DNA of 5,475 nucleotides from Candidatus Peregrinibacteria bacterium. GTDB lineage: Bacteria; Patescibacteriota; Gracilibacteria; UBA1369; LOWO2-01-FULL-3. Where the stretch lies: positions 1 to 5,475 of the forward strand of contig PXEC01000011.1 in assembly GCA_003566255.1 (NCBI GenBank), given 5' to 3'. Made by a program: the position numbers and the translations under genes. Position 1 is the first letter of the stretch. Each line of letters begins with the position of its first letter. The notes beneath the pieces were generated by a model. That model did not search any database, was not told where the DNA came from, and was given only the letters and a program-made list of their open reading frames with translations. Below, piece by piece: positions 1 through 5,294 of this stretch.

Positions 1-52
1 CCGTCTGGACTTTTTATAATACACAAGAAAGGATTACCATATACTTAGGCCC

Positions 53-81
53 ATTCTAAACACAAATGGAGAATTTGTAAA
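53..81 (-). promoter_or_regulatory. Candidate sigma70 promoter just downstream of dnaA, directed out of the window
   Basis: On the minus strand TTTACA (81-76) and TAGAAT (58-53) each match the -35 and -10 consensus at five of six positions and are spaced by exactly 17 bases. The predicted start is near position 46. It would drive whatever gene lies to the left of the window (dnaN is common after dnaA, but this cannot be seen) separately from dnaA. This is the best promoter-like match I found in the window. Confidence 0.5.
62..78. repeat. Short hairpin downstream of the dnaA stop
   Basis: ACAAAT (62-67) and ATTTGT (73-78) are perfect 6-base arms around a five-base loop, 12 bases after the dnaA stop. 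The stem is AT-rich and in the direction of transcription is followed by GTTTAG rather than a T-run, so at best it is a poor terminator. It overlaps the candidate promoter at 53-81 and could instead be an operator-like element over it. Confidence 0.25.
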
Positions 82-89
82 AGAAATTG

Positions 90-1529
90 TTACAACCCCA
101 TCTCCCTCTTGATCGCGTTCAAGTCACGGACCAAACGCAAATCCGTTTTCAACATATCCACGGTCTTATTACAAGCATGCAACACCGTGGTATGATTCCT
201 TCCCCCAAACCCCATTCCTATTTTTTCGTAAGAATCGCCCAGTTCATTTTTTATCAAATACATGGAAACCTGCCTCGGGAGCATAACACTCCTATGTCTG
301 TCCTTTCCAACAATCTGGTCAACCGTAACGCCATAATATTCGGCAACCACATCCATGATCTCCGCCGCGCTCCTAACAACGATTTTTCCATTACGCCCCT
401 CAATATCGTACCCTATAATCTTCTGGGCCTTATTCATCCTCTTTATTATATCCGCGACAGACCGCATCGTCGCGACCCTGTCAAACAATTGCATATCCGC
501 GACAATCTGCTTCAAAACCCCCTCAAGTTCCCTAACGCTTGTCTGAACATTTGTCGCGACAAAACACAAAACCTCCGGATCAATAATAATTCCGTATTCC
601 CCACACTTTTGGTGAAGAATCGCGAGCCTTGTTTCAAAATCGGGCAAAACCAGTTCCGTCACCATCCCCATCGAAAAACGGCTTTTTAATCTTTCATCAA
701 GGTCATCCAGTTCGGAGGGAGCTCTATCACTGGTCAAAACAATCTGCTTGTTCCCGTCATAGAGTTCGTTAAAAGTGTGAAAGAATTCTTGCTGTGAAGA
801 ATTTTTTCTGGCAAAAAACTGAACGTCGTCAACAAGAAAACAGTCGACATTTCTGTACCTATCCTTGAATTGGCTCATGTGTCGCTTCCCGATGGCATCA
901 ACGACCTCGGTCACGAATCTTTCAGCGGTTATGTACTTCACCACCAAATCAGGAAAATTCTTCAGGATTTCATTTCCGACGGCTTGCAATAAATGTGTCT
1001 TTCCCAAACCGACGGTACCATAAATATAAAGAGGGTTATAAATGCCCCCCGGCATCCCGGCCACGGCCTGACAAGCGGCATGCGGCAAGCGATTATCGCT
1101 CCCGACAACAAAATTGGAGAGAGAGTAACGTCTATTTATCATCTGGCTGACAATCTTCTTATCTCCAGCTCCTTTTCCCACCTTTACTTCATTCAAATTT
1201 TTAACCTTCCTCACACTCTTCACTCCATCGTCAACAAAAAAAGAATTTATATTTACGGCCAGAGCATTCCCCTTCTCGCTAAGTTTTCCTTTCACTTCGT
1301 ATTCCACACTTTCTATGGAAGGATCTATCTCTTTCGCGGCCTGCAAGATCTTCAAGCTGAATTTGTCCAACAACCACGTTTTCGCAAAAGCAGTGGGAAC
1401 ACCTACAACCAAAACTCCGTTTTCCACCGACAAAGCGGTGGTATTCTGAAACCATGTAATAAAATTTGCTTTTTTTATAGTAGGTTTCAAACGTTTTAAA
1501 ACGGAAATCCAGAAATCCTTCTGCGACAT
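90..1529 (-). CDS. dnaA: Chromosomal replication initiator protein DnaA
   Basis: DnaA binds origin boxes, oligomerises with ATP and melts the origin to load the replicative helicase. At 479 residues it is full length. Domain I (1 to about 80) starts like the family, with W7 and the ITWFQ and KTWLLDKF segments. Domain II (about 81-130) is a short polar linker. The AAA+ domain III has Walker A GTVGLGKT at 171-178, Walker B FLVDDV at 231-236, sensor I LTSDRAP at 265-271, box VII LDERLKSRF with Arg finger R284, and sensor II VRELEG with R333. Domain IV has the helix-turn-helix and signature GGRNHTTVLHA at 442-452. Here N445 replaces the almost universal Asp (GGRDH), equivalent to E. coli D433, while R411, R419, Q420, H446, T447 and T448 keep the other DNA contacts. 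The ATG at 1529 fits the family's N-terminus but has no Shine-Dalgarno. The stop is TAA. Confidence 0.98.
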   Translation of the reverse strand: MSQKDFWISVLKRLKPTIKKANFITWFQNTTALSVENGVLVVGVPTAFAKTWLLDKFSLKILQAAKEIDPSIESVEYEVKGKLSEKGNALAVNINSFFVDDGVKSVRKVKNLNEVKVGKGAGDKKIVSQMINRRYSLSNFVVGSDNRLPHAACQAVAGMPGGIYNPLYIYGTVGLGKTHLLQAVGNEILKNFPDLVVKYITAERFVTEVVDAIGKRHMSQFKDRYRNVDCFLVDDVQFFARKNSSQQEFFHTFNELYDGNKQIVLTSDRAPSELDDLDERLKSRFSMGMVTELVLPDFETRLAILHQKCGEYGIIIDPEVLCFVATNVQTSVRELEGVLKQIVADMQLFDRVATMRSVADIIKRMNKAQKIIGYDIEGRNGKIVVRSAAEIMDVVAEYYGVTVDQIVGKDRHRSVMLPRQVSMYLIKNELGDSYEKIGMGFGGRNHTTVLHACNKTVDMLKTDLRLVRDLNAIKREMGL

Positions 1530-1592
1530 AAGAAGTATAAATAATAAATGACGCCCGCAAAATGTTTAGCCCAATAAACACCCTGCGATGGC

Positions 1593-1621
1593 ATAGTAAT
1601 GATTTTAAAATTCCCAAACAA
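1593..1621 (-). promoter_or_regulatory. Weak candidate promoter for dnaA
   Basis: On the minus strand TTGTTT (1621-1616) and TACTAT (1598-1593) are 17 bases apart. Matches to the sigma70 consensus are modest (TTG plus a four-of-six -10). The implied start near 1586 would give a leader of about 57 bases. No better pair was found in the gap by eye. The ATG-proximal TATACT at 1539-1534 is too close to the start codon to serve a leadered or leaderless transcript from that ATG. Confidence 0.22.
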
Positions 1622-1645
1622 GTCATTTGAACGAGCAAAAGCACT

Positions 1646-1661
1646 CCACAATAAATTGTGG
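1646..1661. repeat. Short inverted repeat CCACAAT-AA-ATTGTGG
   Basis: Two perfect 7-base arms are separated by two bases, about 115 bases upstream of the dnaA start. The nearby nine-base T-run on the minus strand (1677-1669) precedes the hairpin in the direction of transcription, and on the plus strand the run is A, so it does not make an intrinsic terminator on either strand. An operator for a dimeric regulator is the simplest reading. The arm CCACA is part of a DnaA-box core, but the full site does not match. Confidence 0.4.
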
Positions 1662-1762
1662 TACAAGCAAAAAAAAACACAACATATACACAAAAACACC
1701 CACTCCGAAACATTTTTCCAAAACTTTCAATAACTCAACAATACAAACTTGACAAACAGGGC

Positions 1763-1834
1763 AAGCAGAAAATTTCGGACTATGCCATGGCATGAAGCAT
1801 CCTGAGCTTGAAACAAAGCAACCGCTTTCTGCTT
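1763..1834 (-). repeat. Inverted repeat able to form a long stem-loop in the rseP 3' region
   Basis: AAGCAGAAA at 1763-1771 is the exact reverse complement of TTTCTGCTT at 1826-1834. After two mismatches the arms continue with two more G:C pairs on the outside. In a minus-strand transcript this closes a 54-base loop that contains a second small hairpin (AAAGC-GGTT-GCTTT) and the ATGCCATGGCAT palindrome. No T-run follows the 3' arm, so it is not a standard intrinsic terminator. It could be a folded rseP 3' UTR element or protect the mRNA end; it may also be chance. Confidence 0.4.
1782..1793. repeat. 12-base perfect palindrome ATGCCATGGCAT
   Basis: The sequence equals its own reverse complement over 12 bases with no spacer, a shape suited to a dimeric DNA-binding protein more than to an RNA hairpin. 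It lies about 250 bases upstream of dnaA. Ten bases of its left part (ACTATGCCAT at 1779-1788) recur in inverted orientation as ATGGCATAGT at 1588-1597. No known operator was recognised. Confidence 0.45.
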
Positions 1835-1881
1835 CGCCGACTTAATTTATTCCAATGCATCTCAAAAATCCGACCTTATTT

Positions 1882-3489
1882 CTAGCTGTTTGCGATTCGC
1901 ATTATATCGCCATAAGTAACGGCAAAAATAAGCAACAGAATGAGAATGTAACCGAAGGCATGTATAAAAGATTCCCCCCTCTGCGGCACGCGCCTCCCGA
2001 TAATAAGCTCAACAAGGATAAAAAGCAGCCGACCTCCATCAAGAGCCGGAATGGGTAAAATATTTATCACAGCGAGACTCAGGGAGAGAATCGCCACAAA
2101 TCTTAAAATTGGAATAAATCCCTCCTGTACGAACATATGCGTCATCTGGGCAATCCCCACCGGACCGGCAACAGTCTCGCGCACTCCGCCTCCACGGACC
2201 AAGTTCCCAACAAAATCACCAAACATGACCACAGTAAACTTGGACAGTTTGTAAGTTTCTCCGAAAGCCTTATACAAAGAAACATGAAAAGGATATTTTT
2301 CATCCTTTATCTCCATAACGGAAGAAAGAAGCCCTACATTATAAAGACGCATCCCCTTGTCCGCGCCGTAACCTATCAGTTCGGAAAGAACAACCCCCAC
2401 ACGCCCGTCTTCATCCGGCTTCATCTCATAAAAAAGAGTCTCATCGCCACGCTGAACAACAAATGCCAATAACTCCCCCCTGTTTTCCCAAACAAACTCC
2501 ACAAACTCACTCGCCTCCACAATTTTCTTACCATTGACGGAAATAATGACGTCCTCTGAACGTAAACCGCTTTCCATCGCGGGAGAAGAAGGAACAACAT
2601 CAGAAACGATGACACGCTGGACTTCACTTCGGACCACCAAAAAATCTTTTATCTCTCCATCTCTATAAACTTCGTAATCCAAAAGCGCCTCTCCGCGAGT
2701 CAAATCTTCAAAACTTTGGATACCGAAAACCTGTTGGCCATTTATTGTCAAAATGACATCACCCGCCCGTAACCCAAACTTATAAGCATGCGCGTCAACA
2801 GGCAGATCATAAACTTTGACCCGGGGGAAAAATGAAAAATTATGAAAAGTCATCCCGGAAAACTCCTTCTCCGAAACAATTTTTGTTTTATTCCCATCGG
2901 CATCAATAACGGAATAGCGCCCCTCCGAATTATCAAGAACATCCTGCAAAACAAAATCGTTTATCTTTTGTCCGCCGAAAGCGTAAACGGTGTGCCCCTC
3001 CTCAAACCCCAAATTATAGGCCTCACTCCCCTCCTCAACTTCCTTAACGATCAATCCGGGCTCCACTATTATGTCGCCTCTGTTCACGGCATCAAGAATT
3101 TCATCCGGCACGAGAAGAGGCTGCATACCGGCGGTAAAACCCACAACCATCAACATCCAAGCCACTAAAAAATTCATGACCACGCCGGCAATAATGACTT
3201 TTACTCTGGCACGCATCGGCTTCCCTGCAAAACTACGCTTACTTCTCAACATTTTCTCCTCGGATCCGTCCTCCCCGTACATCCGCACAAAACCCCCGAA
3301 AGGGATCCAGTTTATGGAATAAATAGTTTCACCCTTCTTCTTGCCCCATATCCTCGGCGGCAATCCCAAACCGAACTCTTCAACTTTGATCCCCGCGCGC
3401 TTGGCCATGACAAAATGCCCCACTTCATGCACAAGAATAAGAAAAGAGAAGATGACAAGAAAGACTATAATTGTAACCAGATAAGTCAT
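1882..3489 (-). CDS. rseP: RseP-family intramembrane zinc metalloprotease (site-2 protease) with apparent triple PDZ
   Basis: Site-2 proteases cut membrane-spanning segments, typically of anti-sigma factors after a first cleavage, or of signal peptide remnants. The first helix (about 3-28) carries the zinc motif HEVGH at 21-25. SINWIPFGGFVRMYGED at 58-74 is the membrane-associated beta loop. A second helix lies at about 95-120. VAGPVGIAQM at 440-449 and NILPIPALDGG at 476-486 (Asp484 is the third zinc ligand) give the conserved C-terminal core, followed by helices to about 525. The periplasmic part holds three PDZ-like units: about 145-210, 225-290 and 293-368, each with a G-L/F-x-x-G/E-D/H-x-V/I core such as GLRAGDVILTINGQQV. 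The family usually has one or two, and the protein is 535 residues against about 450 in E. coli. It starts four bases after frr with no Shine-Dalgarno and stops at TAG. No anti-sigma partner is visible, so the substrate is unknown. Confidence 0.95.
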   Translation of the reverse strand: MTYLVTIIVFLVIFSFLILVHEVGHFVMAKRAGIKVEEFGLGLPPRIWGKKKGETIYSINWIPFGGFVRMYGEDGSEEKMLRSKRSFAGKPMRARVKVIIAGVVMNFLVAWMLMVVGFTAGMQPLLVPDEILDAVNRGDIIVEPGLIVKEVEEGSEAYNLGFEEGHTVYAFGGQKINDFVLQDVLDNSEGRYSVIDADGNKTKIVSEKEFSGMTFHNFSFFPRVKVYDLPVDAHAYKFGLRAGDVILTINGQQVFGIQSFEDLTRGEALLDYEVYRDGEIKDFLVVRSEVQRVIVSDVVPSSPAMESGLRSEDVIISVNGKKIVEASEFVEFVWENRGELLAFVVQRGDETLFYEMKPDEDGRVGVVLSELIGYGADKGMRLYNVGLLSSVMEIKDEKYPFHVSLYKAFGETYKLSKFTVVMFGDFVGNLVRGGGVRETVAGPVGIAQMTHMFVQEGFIPILRFVAILSLSLAVINILPIPALDGGRLLFILVELIIGRRVPQRGESFIHAFGYILILLLIFAVTYGDIMRIANS

Positions 3490-3493
3490 ATTT

Positions 3494-4054
3494 TTATACC
3501 GTCATAATATCCTTTTCCTTCGCCGCGGAAACATCGTCTATTTTTTTGTTTGCCTCATCAACCTTTTCTTGCAATTTTTTTTCAGCGATATGTAAATCGT
3601 CCTCGGTCAATTCGCCGGAGCCTTTCATTTGCTTGAGCTTGTTGTTGACGTCCTGCCTGGCATTTCTCACCCCCACACGAGCTTGCTCGGCAAGCTGTTT
3701 TACATGCTTTGTGAGATCACGCCTTCTCTCCTCGGTCAAAGGGGGGATATTTATTCTTACAACAACACCGTCATTGACGGGATTAAGCCCGATTCCCGCT
3801 TCCGTTATACCTTTTTCAATCGCTCCGATAGCGCCTTTGTCCCAAGGCTGGATCACGACAGATCGAGGATCCGGAATACTGATGCTCGCAATCGCCTTCA
3901 TAGGCTGGGCCACTCCGTACATATCAACGGAAATGTTTTCAACAAGCGCCGCATTCGCCCGCCCGATTTGCAATCGGGAAAACTCATTCTTCAAATGAGC
4001 AATGACTTTCTCAAATTCCGTAACAGAATCGGAAATTACTTGTTCTGCTGACAT
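3494..4054 (-). CDS. frr: Ribosome recycling factor
   Basis: RRF works with EF-G to split the post-termination 70S complex after release of the finished protein. At 186 residues it has the usual family length. Residues 1-30 and about 105-186 correspond to the three-helix bundle (domain I) and 31-104 to the beta-rich domain II. Diagnostic stretches are LQIGRANAALVENI at 28-41 (family pattern L-R-T-G-R-A-x-P-A-L), the hinge-side PPLTEERRRDLTKHV at 104-118, and EQARVGVRNARQD at 123-135, which carries the Arg cluster that contacts 23S rRNA in the family. The only small departure is Gln-Ile in place of Arg-Thr before GRA. It sits 11 bases after pyrH and four bases before rseP; the pyrH-frr pair is widely conserved in bacteria. 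The leader is AT-only next to the ATG, with no Shine-Dalgarno. The stop is TAA. Confidence 0.97.
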   Translation of the reverse strand: MSAEQVISDSVTEFEKVIAHLKNEFSRLQIGRANAALVENISVDMYGVAQPMKAIASISIPDPRSVVIQPWDKGAIGAIEKGITEAGIGLNPVNDGVVVRINIPPLTEERRRDLTKHVKQLAEQARVGVRNARQDVNNKLKQMKGSGELTEDDLHIAEKKLQEKVDEANKKIDDVSAAKEKDIMTV

Positions 4055-4065
4055 ATTATATTTGT

Positions 4066-4770
4066 TTAATTGATAAAAGTTCCCACGTTTTCGCCTTTTA
4101 TGGCTTTTTCTATATTCCCCTTAACATTTAGATTGAAAACTATCATCGGCATTCCTCCTTCTTTGCACAGAGAAGCGCAAGTAAGATCCATAATTCCTAG
4201 TTTTTGTTCGATAACCTCACGATAAGTCATCTTCGTAAACTTTTTCGCGTCTTTGTGTTTCATCGGATCCTTGTCATAAACATAATCAACTTTCGTGGCC
4301 TTCAATAAAACATCGCATTTCATTTCCAGAGCACGCAAAGCCGCGGCCGAATCGGTAGTAAAGAAAGGACTGCCCGTCCCCCCCGCAAAAATGACTATTT
4401 TCCCTTTTTCCAAATGATGACGAGACCTCTTTGGAAGATAGTTTTCCGTAGCTTTTTCACATGGAAAAGCGCTGACAGCACGAACTTCCGCCCCGACTTG
4501 CTTAAGGGCGCATTCAAACGCGAGGGCATTCATAACCGTTGCCATCATCCCCATAGTATCAGAAGTGACTCGATCCAATTTCAAATCCTTGAAATCTCTG
4601 AAACGCCAAATATTTCCTCCGCCTATAACAACTCCGATTTGACATCCTTTTTTCTGCAATTCATGGACGTCGTTTGCGAGACGCATCAAAACTGCCCCAT
4701 CGAAAGGCTCCTTTCCGTCCCCTCTGAAAACTTCCCCCGACAACTTCAACAAAATGCGCTTGTATTTCAT
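4066..4770 (-). CDS. pyrH: UMP kinase (uridylate kinase)
   Basis: This enzyme phosphorylates UMP to UDP with ATP in the cytoplasm, the step feeding all UTP and CTP synthesis. It belongs to the amino-acid-kinase fold and in bacteria forms hexamers. At 234 residues it matches the family (about 235-245). Visible motifs are KLSGE at 9-13 (phosphate-binding start), GGGN at 50-53, DRVTSDTMGMMATVMNALA at 66-84 (UMP-site helix), GGTGSPFFTTDSAAALRA at 130-147 (phosphate and nucleotide loop), and ATKVDYVYDKDP at 158-169 (adenine-side loop, usually ATKVDGVYDKDP). DLTC at 195-198 replaces the common DLTA. The GGGNIWRF segment has Phe where many homologues have Gly after Arg. The ATG lies four bases after the preceding TAG, with a weak AAGAAG purine stretch about ten bases upstream as the only hint of a ribosome-binding site. 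frr follows after 11 bases. Confidence 0.97.
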   Translation of the reverse strand: MKYKRILLKLSGEVFRGDGKEPFDGAVLMRLANDVHELQKKGCQIGVVIGGGNIWRFRDFKDLKLDRVTSDTMGMMATVMNALAFECALKQVGAEVRAVSAFPCEKATENYLPKRSRHHLEKGKIVIFAGGTGSPFFTTDSAAALRALEMKCDVLLKATKVDYVYDKDPMKHKDAKKFTKMTYREVIEQKLGIMDLTCASLCKEGGMPMIVFNLNVKGNIEKAIKGENVGTFIN

Positions 4771-4774
4771 AATA

Positions 4775-5242
4775 CTAACTTCTTAATAATATCCAAGCCA
4801 ACCCGATTCCCAGCAGAATTCCTACAACAAAAATAAAAGGGACCTTTCTGTCCGGTTTTTCTTCATGGGCATTGGCAAGATCGGCAAGAAGACCGGTACT
4901 TATTATAATGTCTTCATCCATGTGATCCTCAAAAACCTCTTCACAATCATGAGTCTCCACAAGGTTGACGAACTTATCAAACTTGACTTTTACCTTATCA
5001 TGGGGCTTCATATCCGCCTTTTCCAATTCATCAAGAGGAACAGTGGAAATGCCACCAAAAGGTTTTTCAACATCTTCGTCATCTACGGAGCATTTACCAC
5101 TTTCATCTCCGAGGCGGACACGCTCCTTGGATACTCCATCATCTTCAACACGATTTATCCTGAACTCAGGCTCTTCGTCCTCCCTTGAAGAGTCCCGAAG
5201 ATTTATGACACCATCATCGTCGTTATCAAATTTTTGAGGCAT
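4775..5242 (-). CDS. Hypothetical acidic protein with a C-terminal membrane anchor
   Basis: I do not recognise this 155-residue protein. Residues 1 to about 75 are polar, low-complexity and strongly acidic (the first ten include four Asp), so probably disordered. Residues about 78-125 look more ordered, with a basic KVKVKFDK patch, two short amphipathic stretches and ISTGLLADLANAHEE. Residues about 134-153 (VPFIFVVGILLGIGLAWILL) form one hydrophobic helix followed only by Arg-Ser. It is preceded by KPDRK, so the protein should be tail-anchored with its bulk in the cytoplasm. By my count there are 40 Asp/Glu against 20 Lys/Arg. Two Cys occur (51 and 100) without a metal-site pattern, and there is no signal peptide. 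The TAG stop is four bases before the pyrH ATG, indicating co-transcription. The start has no Shine-Dalgarno; no usable start was seen further upstream. The gene is probably real given length, spacing and the clear helix; function is unknown. Confidence 0.85.
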   Translation of the reverse strand: MPQKFDNDDDGVINLRDSSREDEEPEFRINRVEDDGVSKERVRLGDESGKCSVDDEDVEKPFGGISTVPLDELEKADMKPHDKVKVKFDKFVNLVETHDCEEVFEDHMDEDIIISTGLLADLANAHEEKPDRKVPFIFVVGILLGIGLAWILLRS

Positions 5243-5248
5243 GGCAGA

Positions 5249-5277
5249 AGATTAGCACAAGAATTAAAATCTCTCAA
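5249..5277 (-). promoter_or_regulatory. Candidate sigma70 promoter upstream of the tail-anchored protein gene, possibly giving a leaderless transcript
   Basis: On the minus strand a -35-like TTGAGA (5277-5272, one mismatch to TTGACA) is followed after exactly 17 bases by TAATCT (5254-5249), preceded by a TG as in extended -10 elements. The -10 matches TATAAT at only three of six positions, so the call rests on spacing, the -35 and the TG. Six bases separate the -10 from the ATG at 5242, so the expected start point falls on the A of the start codon. It would let the downstream block be transcribed independently of groEL. Confidence 0.4.
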
Positions 5278-5294
5278 TAAACAAATTTCCTTCT

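Larger units (their letters stand above)
1588..1788. repeat. Long-range inverted repeat, 10-base arms flanking most of the gap
   Basis: ATGGCATAGT at 1588-1597 and ACTATGCCAT at 1779-1788 are exact reverse complements separated by 181 bases. The proximal copy lies within the weak dnaA promoter candidate and overlaps its -10. The distal copy is part of the 12-base palindrome. Two copies of one motif around a promoter region would fit a looping regulator, but ten-base matches can also arise by chance. Confidence 0.35.
1530..1881. other. 352-base intergenic region between rseP and dnaA, no gene found
   Basis: No open frame here shows family motifs, a plausible start or a protein-like composition; the only longer ones run out of frame into dnaA. 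The region is AT-rich on the dnaA side and contains four small inverted repeats, a nine-base A-run on the plus strand (1669-1677), and the 8-mer AAACACCC twice in direct orientation (1576-1583 and 1694-1701). It must hold the 3' end of the rseP transcript and probably the dnaA promoter. No tRNA, 4.5S, tmRNA or RNase P signature was seen. No perfect TTATCCACA box occurs; the closest is ATATACACA at 1684-1692, one mismatch to TTATNCACA. A role as replication origin is possible but not shown. Confidence 0.7.

Noticed and set aside
17..25. DnaA-box-like sites TAATACACA (17-25) and ATATACACA (1684-1692) as evidence for the origin
   Set aside because: Each has one mismatch even to the relaxed TTATNCACA pattern and they are isolated; such matches are expected by chance in AT-rich DNA.
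87..689. A 200-codon open frame on the plus strand, antisense to dnaA, and further long plus-strand frames opposite rseP, frr and pyrH
   Set aside because: They lie wholly opposite genes with strong family matches, and their peptides are rich in His, Pro, Asn and Ile without domain motifs, as expected from reading a coding strand backwards.
1646..1677. Hairpin 1646-1661 plus the adjacent homopolymer as an intrinsic terminator
   Set aside because: In minus-strand transcription the T-run comes before the hairpin, and on the plus strand the run after the hairpin is A. Neither gives a hairpin followed by U-residues.
1279..1713. Minus-strand open frames (1279-1713 and 1496-1699) covering the dnaA leader
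   Set aside because: They overlap dnaA out of frame, their peptides are Cys/Phe/Tyr-rich with no motif, and DnaA's N-terminus is well placed at 1529.
1749..1786. Perfect TTGACA on the plus strand at 1749-1754 as a promoter -35
   Set aside because: No acceptable -10 lies 16-18 bases downstream (TATGCC begins 26 bases after it), and no plus-strand gene follows.
4055..4060. Perfect TATAAT on the minus strand directly before the frr ATG
   Set aside because: A start point from this -10 would fall inside the coding sequence, and the gene sits 11 bases behind pyrH in an operon. AT-rich leaders produce such matches by chance.
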